DNA from: Hippophae tibetana
Taxonomy: Eukaryota; Streptophyta; Magnoliopsida; Rosales; Elaeagnaceae
Reading direction: 5' to 3'
Assembly (NCBI GenBank): GCA_037013495.1
Contig: CM072806.1
Coordinates: 3,782,001-3,846,000 of the forward strand
Length of the DNA: 64,000 nt
The translations under genes were made by a program, and so were the position numbers. Positions 26,942 to 38,448 of the stretch are shown in pieces (within the stretch, counting starts at the first letter, position 1; each line of letters starts with the position of its first letter). The notes below the pieces were generated by a model. The model ran no database searches. It saw nothing but the letters and a program-made list of their open reading frames with translations, and was not told the origin of the DNA.

Positions 26942-29900
26942 AATAAAAATATATTGAATAATTAGTCACTCTTTGCTTTCTTCTTATTTCATGATATGTT
27001 TTTTTGGTCTCCGTTTATAGTATTATTCAATTTTTATTTATTTCAATCTCCGCGTTAACATATGATTGTGTATTATATATATACATATATGTGAGTTTTA
27101 CATACATGTACAGTTTTTTTTTTTTTTTACTTTTCTGCATGCTATGAAGCCTTTATCTTAAATTGAAGTAACATCAGAAATATTATTTGTACAAATATTT
27201 AAGTTAATTTTATTTCATAATATATTTTTACTTGTTTTTGTCTGTTTGTTACACTGTTCATTTTTTATATATTCTAATCTTCACATTAACATATAACTTA
27301 TATTATTTATAAGTTCAATTACAAATAATTCCCTTCAAATCCAAAATAATGAAAATATTATTCAAGTTAAAAAAAAACAATTGTATCCCGTATATTGAGT
27401 TTTTAAATCTTTTTAAAGAAAAGTGTTAAACAAATAGATAAAATCATGATATCTAACGAAGTATAATATAATATAACAATAACTTAAAGGGTTATAATTA
27501 TTTATTTTTTAAAGTTGGATGATTTTTTGTACAGTTTTATAAAAGTGCTGTAATTTTTTCTTATTTATATGTAGGTACGTGTGTGTAAATTTATACAGGC
27601 ATGTAATTTTTTGCCCTTTCTACCAGCTATAAAATCTACATCATAAATCTTAAAATTGAAGTCACATCATGAAATACTATTATCTTTAACTTAACTGCGA
27701 TTGTAGATTTTGTTAATTATAGATTCTATTTTATATGATTTTCGTATTTTTTGTGTGGTTTTGATTGGTAGGCTAGGAGAGAAAAGATAAATGCTAGGAT
27801 GAAGTATCTCCAGGAGTTGGTCCCAGGATGCAACAAGGTTGGTTGATTAGTCACAACGCTTTTGATTAATTTATTTGATTTTGAGATATTTGTGGCTAAT
27901 ATATCAAGTGAATATGTGTATTAATTGTCAATGAAAAGTGAACTTATGCTTTAGGATTTTATGCTGATATTAGAGATGGATTCGTCATTGTCACCTTTTT
28001 CACAAAAGAGTGCTTGCATGCTTTTGTGTCAGAAGAAAAGTGCATGACGGGTGGTTTGCAACTTTGCATGGTTTGCTTTCTCTTCACGTTTTCTTTTTAC
28101 TTTTTTCATCGTGGGTTCTGTGTGTGGGTATTTCGTGAAGAGTGCTTTTTGAGGTCAGTTTTGTCATTAGGACTGTTCTTGTTTACGGTCGTTTAACTTT
28201 TTTTCTTTATATATATATATATATATGAATTGAGTTGAAGTGATTTTATCTTTAAGCGAGTTGTGCTAATCAATTCATGTATATATTTAAAAAATAATAA
28301 ATATTTATAATTTTATTTAAAAGTAAAAATATTAATGTTTAATTATATTATTGTAAAAAAATGTTATCATACGTTGGTAAGCATTAAAAGGTATATGAGC
28401 CCAGATTTTTCGTTTAATTTATTGGATCAATTTTAAATAAACTAACTTGAATGAGTTTATCATATTACAATATTAAATGTGCAGGTTTACTTTCTTTTCT
28501 TTTTTTCAATTTCTTTTTCCTTATGGGTAATTAAAAAGACTGACTGCAAATGTATTTTTAAATTGTGTGTATTTAGCATTTATTTCCCTCTTTTATTTCA
28601 ATGTTTATTTTAGAAGTACAACATCAAAGTAGAAAAAGAAACGTTCTTAAGCAGCAGCAGCAGCAGTAGTGTAATACTGTAATACCTTGACATGTCTTTA
28701 AATTCTATAATTACCATTAATTACTTTTTCCATAATGTTTTGAGGGGTGTGAGACAAATGATCTCATATGAGTCTAGGAGTGCGCCATTATGATTGGGAG
28801 ATTAATGCATTGAGATAATGATAATGTTCATTTAGATATTTTTGGGACCCACTAGATGTCGAATTCAATTATTTCAACCCCTTATTTGGGCATACATTAT
28901 CATTTACAAGTTTGGCTTTCATCTTTAGTTTGATGATGGAAACCAAGAACTAATACAGAAGAGGAGAAAAATAAAAGAAAACCTCCTTTAATGGGTGTAT
29001 CTTCCGAACACGATGACCTAACTTTGCAAGGACATGATTTAATATCCATTAGCCAATTCATTTTTAGCCTTCAATAGAATTCCATTTACAAGTTGGAGTT
29101 TTATTAAGTGATGATAGGAATTATATGAGTGACTTGGTAATATAACACCGAGTAGTTAGGAGTTAAGACAAGATAGTATTCAATGACATCAACATTGACT
29201 AGAACTAAGAAAGTAAGAATCATGATTTTCTGTAAGGCTCAGACGTACAACAGAGGCTTGATGGTTGAAGAATATCAGCTGTACTTTTGTCACATGCTAA
29301 TGTTATGTTGTGTCTATTTCTGATATTTGATTTAAGAAACAGTCAAATTTTATCACCACCAAAGCTAGCAAATAATTGTTTCTGTAGCATGTCTGGTTTA
29401 ATTGTTCTTGACATGCACCTAACCAGTGTGTAAGAATTCTCTTTTATCTTTGTCTTCTATAATTATAATTTCTATAACATATTTTCTCTCATCTGGGTAT
29501 TTTATTTGTGAAAAATATATGCATATTAAAGCTGATTACCAAACTTCCGCCTATTCCTCTTGCTTTCACTTATTACTTTTGGTTGGCTGGGTATACCATG
29601 TAGTCAACTTAGGGACTTGAGCTAAAATTTGGGGAACTTGACCCACATGGTAGGTAGTGTGATTGGAAGCTGGGAAAGTAGTGTGTGCGTGATTTGAAGT
29701 TGGGGGGTGGGGTGGAGTTTTAACAATCAAGTGCCAATCACCTTTTTACTCTGTAAGTTTGTAACATATTGGTGTATGATCAATGTTCTGTTAAATTAAT
29801 GAAAGTAAAACTGATAAAGGATTGTATCCCTTCTGTGTGAAGAAGGACTTGATGAATTAAGCAAGCTCATATAGTTAGGTGGTCTGTGTTTTCTGAGGAT

Positions 29901-32222
29901 AAACTCAAATTATTTTGGATATTGTGAATATTGCAAAGGATTATGATCCAAGTTTTAAAGGTTTTTTTTCCTCTCCTCAGATTTCAGGTACAGCATTAGT
30001 TCTGGATGAAATTATCAACCATGTACAGTCTCTACAACGTGAAGTGGAGGTCTAGCTCACATCCCTTTGTTTTATTTCATTTAAACTTAACATTCTAATC
30101 TCATACCTACGTAGCGGCCCAAGGTCGAAGCAGTAGAAGAAGCCGCATTGGGTCCCACTTTGAAAGGGGCCTCATTTTGAAAATAGTCCTTTCATATTTT
30201 TATACCCCATTTTTACTTTTTTTTCTTTTAACAAATGTTCTTTGAAATTAGGTATATATTAATTTTTTTTAATAAAAAATAAAGAGATAAATACTATCGG
30301 GATAATATATTTACTATAAAGTGATACTTAGATCATATACTTATTTTCATGACAGTTTATATATATTGTTATTAAAAAATGATCACAAAAGAATAAAGTA
30401 AATTTTTTTTTAGCTATATTAGATAAATATTTTTTTAATTTTAATAAACTGTAACCGACTAATAAAAGAAAAATTAAATAAAAAAATATATCACTTTTTT
30501 AAAACAATATGATTAAATTGTCAAAAAATAAGTATAATACCTATACAGTCACCTACCAAAAATAAAATAGGGCCCTAAAAACTGTCCTTCAGGCTCTGCA
30601 ACACCGTGTCCGGCCCTGCATATCTGTATATGTAGAGAAATACTAAGAAACCCTTCTTTTTGACTGATGAAATGTCAATACTCCTCTTGTCTATCTGCAT
30701 GTAGTACATGTTATGCTAATGTCCATGGCAAGCATTGTCTGGCTCCATAGAAAACCAGATCTTTGGTTTCTTAGTATATTCTTACCCACTTTGTTTCTTC
30801 AACTCTCTTTCTATTTCTTATCTTTTTCTTTATTGATTCTCGGTTTCACATTTATTGAACTGGTTTAAGTTATGAAGTCATATGCAGTTTAGATGGAGTT
30901 TTGGGAAGCTTAAACAATCTTTAAGTAACACTGTCTCAGTGCATTATATTTCCCTACACTGACATGCTTTTATTCTGATTGCATATCCTGTTTTCAGTTT
31001 TTGTCAATGAGGGTTGCAGCAGTCAAACCAAAAGTTGGTTTCAACCTTGACAGTATATTTGTTCCTGAAGTAAGTCTTCTTTAATACTCTTTCATATCGT
31101 ACAAACTCTAAAACAGTCGAACTTGAAGATTCTCTTAGCATTTCATTTTTCTTTTTGACAAGATCCTTGTGTTTTAGCACTTACTAGCCTAAGAGCCATA
31201 TCCTTATAATACCAATATAGAAGTATACCACTATTTCTCCCTATAGCAGGTTACACAGTGAATTGGGATTTTTGACAAGATACCTGCCGGCCAGGGATCT
31301 TAAATGATAGTATTCTGCCATTAGTAATTGGAGGATAATGGGTTAGATTTGGACTGCATTATTCGTTTTCATTTGCCTATACTGGCACTCTTTGACTATT
31401 GGAATATCATTAATCACAAATATTACTACTAGACAATTCGAATGTCTCTATCTAATTAGTTATTTCAATGGGGTTTGTAATGTTTGGTTCTTGTATGGGT
31501 CTGTTCCAAGGTTGTCAAAGAGAGAGAGATTATGTGCCTCTCTTTCTCTCTCTCCCCCTCTCTTCCATGCTACACATACATTAAGAATTAATTGTATCAC
31601 TAATATATGTGATTATTCTTTAAAACATGCAGAATGGGTCTCTGATGGAAACTAATTTACCCAATATTGTTACACCAATGATGTGGCAAGACACTTCAGT
31701 TAGTGGGAATGGACAACACTATCAGCAGCAATGGCCTATTGATGTTAGCCACCAGCCATTTATGGGGAGGGAAGAACATTCTTCCATTACTCCTGAGAAC
31801 TCATTTTTGAGTTATGACTCTTCTGCTAATTCAGGTTGATATAAAACTGTTTTTCTTCATGCTGCATATCCATATCTCCTCTCTATAAAATTCTCTTGAT
31901 CCTAGGATTGTTCAGATGCAATGCTGGGTTTGAAAGTTGTGATTATTACCACCACAGCGTAATTTAGCTAACAGTATCTAAGAAGCAAACACATGTCATG
32001 CAGTGCGCACTCACATGCGCACACACATACACACAAACACATATAACTAAATATCCAAATGCATTGGCTTCTATTAAAATTCTTGTTGAATCAGTATTGG
32101 TTTTTTGTTTTGTTTTTGGGTGTCTTACAAGTGAATTGAAACTTGAAACAACAAATCTAACCCAATTTGGTTGTCTGTGGACAGTGTCTCTTCACTCAAG
32201 TCAATTGAAGATGGAGCTGTAA
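25986..32222 (+). CDS. bHLH60: bHLH transcription factor, bHLH48/bHLH60-like
   Basis: Seven exons join in frame: 25986-26507, 26619-26741, 27772-27837, 29981-30049, 30998-31069, 31633-31834 and 32185-32222, giving 363 residues. The basic region and helix-loop-helix span about residues 204-265. His210, Glu214 and Arg218 form the H-E-R set that contacts E-box/G-box DNA ([18 protein letters not shown]), so it should act in the nucleus as a dimer. Before it lie [11 protein letters not shown], typical of this subgroup, and a Lys/Ser-rich stretch. The last exon encodes a C-terminus ending QLKMEL; without it, exon 6 would run to a TGA three bases later, so I chose the spliced end. The start is the first in-frame ATG after a CT-rich leader. 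bHLH48 is as good a match as bHLH60. Intron 4 contains a MITE-like insertion. Confidence 0.92.
26890..26935. repeat. AT dinucleotide microsatellite in bHLH intron 2
   Basis: A run of about 15 AT units near 26899-26928 is followed by a T run. It lies in the roughly 1-kb intron between coding exons 2 and 3. Similar (TA)n runs occur at about 19561-19580, 28208-28226, 41888-41907, 53158-53180, 54824-54842 and 62635-62650. Confidence 0.9.
30112..30620. mobile_element. hAT-like MITE in bHLH intron 4 (decayed)
   Basis: The left end reads TAGCGGCCCAAGGTCG and the right end, on the opposite strand, GCAGGGCCGGACACGG. Both are GC-rich islands around an AT-rich core, like hAT elements with CAGGGCCGG-type termini. 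Further in, GGGTCCC...GGGGCC on the left faces GGGCCC on the right. The flanking octamers TACCTACG and TATCTGTA differ only by four transitions, which would fit a decayed target duplication but is weak evidence. No transposase is present. It is fully within the intron. Confidence 0.5.
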
Positions 32223-35040
32223 AAGCACATTTCTACATTAGCTTATAGTGTATATAACAATAGTATTGACAGTTTGGCAGGAAGTAGAGGGAGATTAAAT
32301 TGTTAATGGCAGATTTCCAGGTTCTCTACTAGCCAGAATCGACTAATTTCCCTTAAGTTGAGGAGGAAGGACTCGGTATGTTAATTCATATATAGTATAT
32401 ATTACTAATTTTAAAGGGCATCATTCAATCAAATACCTATTTTATGTGATGATTGATTGATTTTCTTGTAAGCTATCATTGAACGAACTGTTATTTACCT
32501 ATTACGGACGCTACTTTGTTCATTGTTGCTACTACTATATTTGTTCAGTGTTGCTACTACTATATGGAATAGTTGTCTAAAATTATGTTGCCAGGACTAA
32601 GAATCTGTTATTTTTACTGATATTAGCTGTTGGATCGAAAAAGTACTTATATTGTTCATAAACTTATCTTTGAAACATTTTAATCACTGAACTTTTTAAC
32701 TAGTATACTTTACTCTCTATTCTTCAAGAGTTTAGGATTTTAGTGAACAAAAAAGCGATATTGCAATCGCTAAATTTATAAGAATCTTAAAAAAAAAATT
32801 GGACTAAAGTGTCCCAAAATTAAATAACTTAAGTTTACCATGATCGTTAGTTATTTGTTTCTCTCATAATACCCAACCAGTGAATGCCACATCCTCACTC
32901 TGTTGTAAAATGACGTGTTTCTTTCGAAATTTAATCATGATTGAAGAATTGTGCTTAAAATCTGAGTTCACTTCCATTAATGTACACACATTGCTTTCGA
33001 TATTAGAATCTATGAGAGCAATGTGAGTGCATTTTCTATATTAAGGTGGGGTTAGGCTCATATTCCTTTTCCCATATTTTTTATTGATTGGGTTGACGTT
33101 GTTGTTAGGCCTTTTAGCTTTTATAAGGCAAGGGATTTTAAAATGGATGTAATAGTATCATGCACTTACTACTTCCTTTACCTTTTTAAATTAAACACAT
33201 TGATTACATTTTACAATCTTTTAATTACTTTATTGTTATATTTATGTATATTTTAATCATTTCAAGCTAATTGTGTACATTTTGTTTACATTTTTTTTAA
33301 ATTGAGCCATTGTTCTATCCAAATATCTATTCAATTCAATATTACACAAGTTTTTCTCCCAAAAAATATTAAAAAAAAAACAAAATTGATAATAAATAAA
33401 AATGTCTAAAAATGTAATCTAAAATGATCGAAGTGTCTAAATTTTTTTAGAAAATATACTAATGTATTTAATTTGTAAAACAAATAATGAGTCTATCATG
33501 ACACTTTTTTTAAAATTCAATATTGGTATCTTTAAAATATTCATATTTTTATTTTGTCATTATTTTTAATTTTTAATTTTTAATTTTCAATTGAAATATA
33601 AAAAATATTTTAATTTAAATTAATGATATATATTTTTTAATTTTAATAAATTAGATAGTTTAAATGTATTATTAATTTTAAAATTAATAAATATATATTA
33701 ATAATTTAAATATTTGTATTTAAACTATCACACTTGAGTATATGAATAAAAATCAGTTTTTGTAGATATTTTTACTTGAAAATGATGACAGTTTCAGTAT
33801 TTGAGCAGAAAGCCATAAACTTGCAGTTTTGCAATTGTACACAACGGGTACCGTTACCGGTAATATCCGGTCACGCTCCGCTCCACCGACAAATCTCAAC
33901 TGGTCACCACTCACCATTCAAATCTTATTGCAGCGTATCAAATTCAACTCCACTATTTTTTTTTTGTTTTTAGTCAAATCAACTACACTGGAAAAAGAAA
34001 ATCAGGGCATTCCGACCCTGATAAAAATACTAAAATTTAATGTAAAATTTCATACAAAGTTGCTTTAATTTAATATCAAATTTTGTAATAAGAATAACAT
34101 TACGTTAAATTCGATAAAATACTATTCATCGTATAATACTGTTAATACATCATTTTTTAAATAAAAAATAATTTTTTTATTATATATAATAAATTAAAAT
34201 TAATAAAATAATTTACCAAATATAATTTTTGGTTTAATATTTAGTTTAATAAATATAATATTTTATTTTATAAAATAATATGCTTTTAATATAATATTTA
34301 ATGTTATTAGTTAAAAAATAAAAAAATAATATAATTTTTTTATAAAAAATAATATAAAATTTAATATAAGATGATGTTAAAATTGATAAAGGGTAATATC
34401 TTTTCGCTTTTAATAGGAATCATAGGTGTTGTTTGGTTTATTATAATAGAATAAAATTTGAATTAATTAAAATTAATTTTATGTTTGATAGTCATAAAAA
34501 GTGTGAAAATAATTGAACCAATTTTTAAAAGATAAAGAATTAAAATTCGTTCTTTTATCCTCAAGAATTATGATTTCATTCCTATTTTAATTTTTTGTTC
34601 CAATTTTACCTTAATTTCAAATATAATCCTAAATCTTAAATAGTATATCTTATACCCAAAACCTAAAATCTAAAATCCTATTTAGAAATATAATAATTTT
34701 AACTCTAAATTTTGACTCACAAATATAACCCTAAACTCTATACCCTAAATTTTATTTAGAAAAATAATATTTTAACCCTAAACCTTAAACATTATACCAT
34801 ACACCGTATTTAGACAAATAATAATTCTAACCTTAAATCCACAAATATAATCCTAAACCTTAAACACTAAAACCTCAAACCTTAAACCCTAAACCCTAAA
34901 TCATATACCCTATTTAGAAAAATAATAATTTCAATAATATATTTTGTCTAACGAAAAAATAATAATTAAATATTATTATTTAAATTTGACTGAATATAAG
35001 GGTATTAAGGTAACATACATTATTTTTTATTTCATTCTAG
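32223..35040. other. Intergenic DNA downstream of the bHLH gene
   Basis: No gene is supported. A segment at about 32625-32860 (TTGGATCGAAAAAGTAC... to AAAGTGTCCCAAAATTAA) resembles a decayed MITE. A GC-richer patch at 33835-33930 has short open frames on + but no family match. At about 34600-34910 there is degenerate telomere-like text (AAACCCTAAACCCTAAAT at about 34883-34901). The remainder is AT-rich. Confidence 0.55.
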
Positions 35041-35059
35041 TTGTAAACAAAACAATGTA

Positions 35060-36540
35060 ATGCTGACTAGACACACGAAGTGTATGCAATTAATACGCAA
35101 GTACATGTATCGCATCAAGTAATATAATTATAAAAAAATATTGTTCCCACGAAAATTATTTTATTATAAACTAATTTTTAAAACTAAAAAAAAATAAACC
35201 TCACTAACTAAAAACTAATTTTTTTATATTTTAAGAAAGAAAATAATAATAATTACTTCAATCGTATTTGGTAGCTAAGAAAATATATAAAAATATTTCA
35301 TCCCACAATTTTTCAAACATGTAAATCATTAAAATATACCTCAATATAATTATCAATTAATTACATATTCAATTAAATATAATTTAACATGTATTCCTTT
35401 TTCAAATAAACTAGACACTATATAATAATTAATTTAATCACACTCTCATGTTAATTAATTTACATATTATTTATTAAGCTCATCAATTATGTATCAAATA
35501 CATAAGAATTATATATCTATGTCTAGAAACTATATATGTTATTTAATTAAGACAAACAATTAAATAATAATCTCAAATCTATTTAATTATCACTATAGAT
35601 AAATTTTTGGCAAAACAATTAATAACATAAAAATCAAATTAAATAATATAATTAAATTAAAATCATAATCAGGGTTAAATATTAGATCATCATATGGTGA
35701 AAATTAGATTCATAAGATTTCTAAATTATAAATTAAGCAGACATAATCTTGTCCATAAAATTCATATTTTTTATTAGAAAAACATAAATATTGATAAACA
35801 AAATAATAGAAAAACAAATACAATTAATCTCTTGAACTAAGTATCATTCTTCTCTTGAATCTCTACCAAAATTGTATATATTTTTGAATTTTGTTCTCTT
35901 AACTAAAAAAAATGATTAAAATTGTGTTAATGACAATTTGTTAGGATTTATGAGTGATTATGACTTAAATATAACTTAGGTTGAATTTGGACTATAGAAT
36001 CATCTTTAGATCAAAGGTTGAGATCAAAACTAACAAAATTAACTACTATAGTCAATCAAAATCAGACACGTGTCACATAAGATTTAGTGGACAAATCAGA
36101 GAGCAACGTGTGATAAGAGAGATCGATCTAGGTCAATGATTGTCGAGTTAGTGCCAATTGGCGCAACGTTATTCATGGTAACAATTGACGTGACGTACGT
36201 GTGGAACGACTAAACAAATCAAGTCAAAATGTGTGTCGAACACGTTGACCAAGCAAAATGAACGTTGTGCTGACATATGATGAGTTAATACGTCACTCCT
36301 CACACGTGTCGATCTACTATTGGTTCTCTTTGTTGGTATGACATCATTGTGTATTGCTTAATCAACTCCTCTAATTGCATTGTGTCACGTGAAAACTCAT
36401 GATTAGTCGTACGTTAAAATTCATAAAAATCTCAAAAAAAAATTAAAAATTATATTTTAATATTTTTTATTAAATAAAAAAATAAATATTAAATAAAAAA
36501 ATGTTATAATTATCAAATATTGATTCCTGCTTACCCTAAT
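35060..36540 (-). mobile_element. Second LTR-retroelement-like fragment (LARD-like), minus strand
   Basis: Read on the minus strand, the left part gives TTTTCGTGGGAACAATATTT (about 35138-35157). Then come ATTACTTGATG and ATGTACTTGCGTATTA (about 35088-35122). This is the same phrase structure as the 3' part of the insertion in hAT-1. The other end (36.05-36.4 kb) is GC-richer and has repeated ACGTG motifs (CACACGTGTCG at about 36301, ACACGTGTCAC at about 36066), again like that insertion. No coding domain or paired LTR is seen. I infer a non-autonomous element; the ends are approximate. It sits just upstream of the next gene. Confidence 0.4.
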
Positions 36541-36609
36541 TAAGCCAAACAAACTTAATAGTAAAATAACTATCACTTTAATTATTAGTCATTATAACAT
36601 TTGAGCTGT

Positions 36610-36815
36610 TAAGTCATCGGTTCATTTTCTCACCTTCTCAATTCACGTACTCTAAAACCTTTGAGCAAGTAGTGAGAGAAAATAGGAGAGAGAAAATAGA
36701 TTTTTTTGATAATTCCAAAGATTGTTTTCTAGCATTGTATCGTTATCGTACGAAGCAGCAGAGCAAAAAAGAGCTTCGGTTAGTTGAACCTTTTAAATCT
36801 GTTTCAGACTTTCAG
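36610..36815 (+). other. Probable non-coding first exon (5' UTR) of the gar2-like gene
   Basis: The sequence around 36660-36790 is GC-richer than its flanks, contains purine-rich leader-like text (GAGAGAAAATAGGAGAGAG) and ends TTTCAG|GTATGG at 36815/36816, a good donor. The coding exon begins only at 38449, preceded by AAATAG (about 38431-38436), a possible acceptor. A long 5' UTR intron of about 1.6 kb is therefore likely but inferred. Confidence 0.45.
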
Positions 36816-38448
36816 GTATGGCTATAACTTCTCTTGTTTGTCTTTTTAGCTTTGTATTATTATTTTCTATTGTAAAAATTGACAAGACGAAGACGTAGTG
36901 TTTGAGATTTATATACAGTTGGAAATCAGAATTAGACTTTCGATCTGAAACATCTTTGTTTATTCTTCTTTGTAATCTGGTCTTCATTTTTGTTTTCAAA
37001 AACCTTCGCATTGAATGCTTGTGCTTAATCTGTATCATCTTCCTATTTTTGTTATCGAATCTTGATTTAATTGATTAATTTTTAGTTTAAAAATAATTAA
37101 AGATTTGTGGTCTGAGAAGTAGAATTGTGGCTTTCTAAAGAGAAAGCTGTAAATTTGAGATCTCGTGAAGTTCGTTTTCTGTTTCGTCGGCATATACCGA
37201 CGGAGTCCCTTCTGGATTCGGTTGGATCTTTTTTTCTTTCAATTTTTTATTTATTTTTGTCTTTGGGATATTGCTTAAGTTAAATTGTTGTTAATGACAC
37301 AATCATTTCTTTAATGAAAACAATTCTTTCTACTAGTAGGTTTTGACTAGGTCAGGTTGGTTTTTTTTTTTTTTTTAAATAAAATTTTGTGTAATATTTA
37401 TAAAATTATAAATAAAATTATAGGATGATAAATTTTTTAACTTATTTTATTTTAATCACTTAATTTTTAGGAATGAATTATAAATCATAAGTCATTCACT
37501 ATTTAAAATGGTAATAATTTATCAATTAATTATGATAAAAACATCATTTTTTTATAATAATGATTAAATTATCACAATTTTAACCACCTAATGAGTTATA
37601 AGTCTCTTTTGAACCCTATATCAGGATGTAAATATATTTTAAATTAAATTATTGTATCATATATTATAAAAAATTATTAAAATCATATATCTTACTATAC
37701 TTTTATCTCTATTTTAAATATAAAAAAAACATAACAATCCACCTATAAGACACTTTTATCGGATAATAATTCAGTCAAAGTTGTCAAACTTAGGTGTACA
37801 AATGGCTAATCAGGAATTTAAATGCAACGTTGAAATATTGATGACGAATATCTTTTGTGAAATAAATGCGAGTGGGCCTTCATAATTAAATTTTCTATCA
37901 CAATAATTGCGATCGCTTTATCTATTAATTAATTAATATTTTTTGGTTCATTTGGCTAAATTTCCACACCCAGCACAACCGTTTCAGAGTAGGTCTGTAT
38001 TCTGAGAACGTGTTTCTACTCTCTTATTTATATTCTTCAAATTTTCCGTCCTTGAACTGTTAAACAAATAATTTTTAATGCTTAAACATGAATTTTTGAA
38101 CATGGTTGATACAATTGATCGAGCTATGATTTTGTATGATATTTACTTCACTCTAATTATTTCTTAGTATTCCTTAAGAATATAACGTGTAACCTTTGTT
38201 TGTATTGTATGTTCAACAGCTCTTTCCAATATTACATTAAACACTGAATCTGCTATTTTGTTGGTTGAACATACATTGATGTGTAAACTTGTTAATGACT
38301 CATTGATTTCAATCTTTCTTCATTGAGTACCGTTGTTGATCTTGACTATTGAGAATACGTAACTAGGTTGTTACTTGTTGGTTTCAATCTTTCTTCATTC
38401 AAATCATTTCATTTTATTGTGGGCTGTATAAAATAGATCTGGTTAATC

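Noticed and set aside
28014..28196. 60-codon frame in bHLH intron 3
   Set aside because: It lies wholly in the intron between exons whose phases already match, and has no recognised motif.
33776..34068. Overlapping plus-strand frames of 65 and 79 codons
   Set aside because: The two frames overlap, the GC-rich patch is under 100 bp, and there is no family resemblance or splice context.
34600..34920. Telomere-like CCCTAAA text
   Set aside because: Only about two exact units occur among degenerate A/C-rich repeats, so it is not a telomere or a convincing interstitial array.
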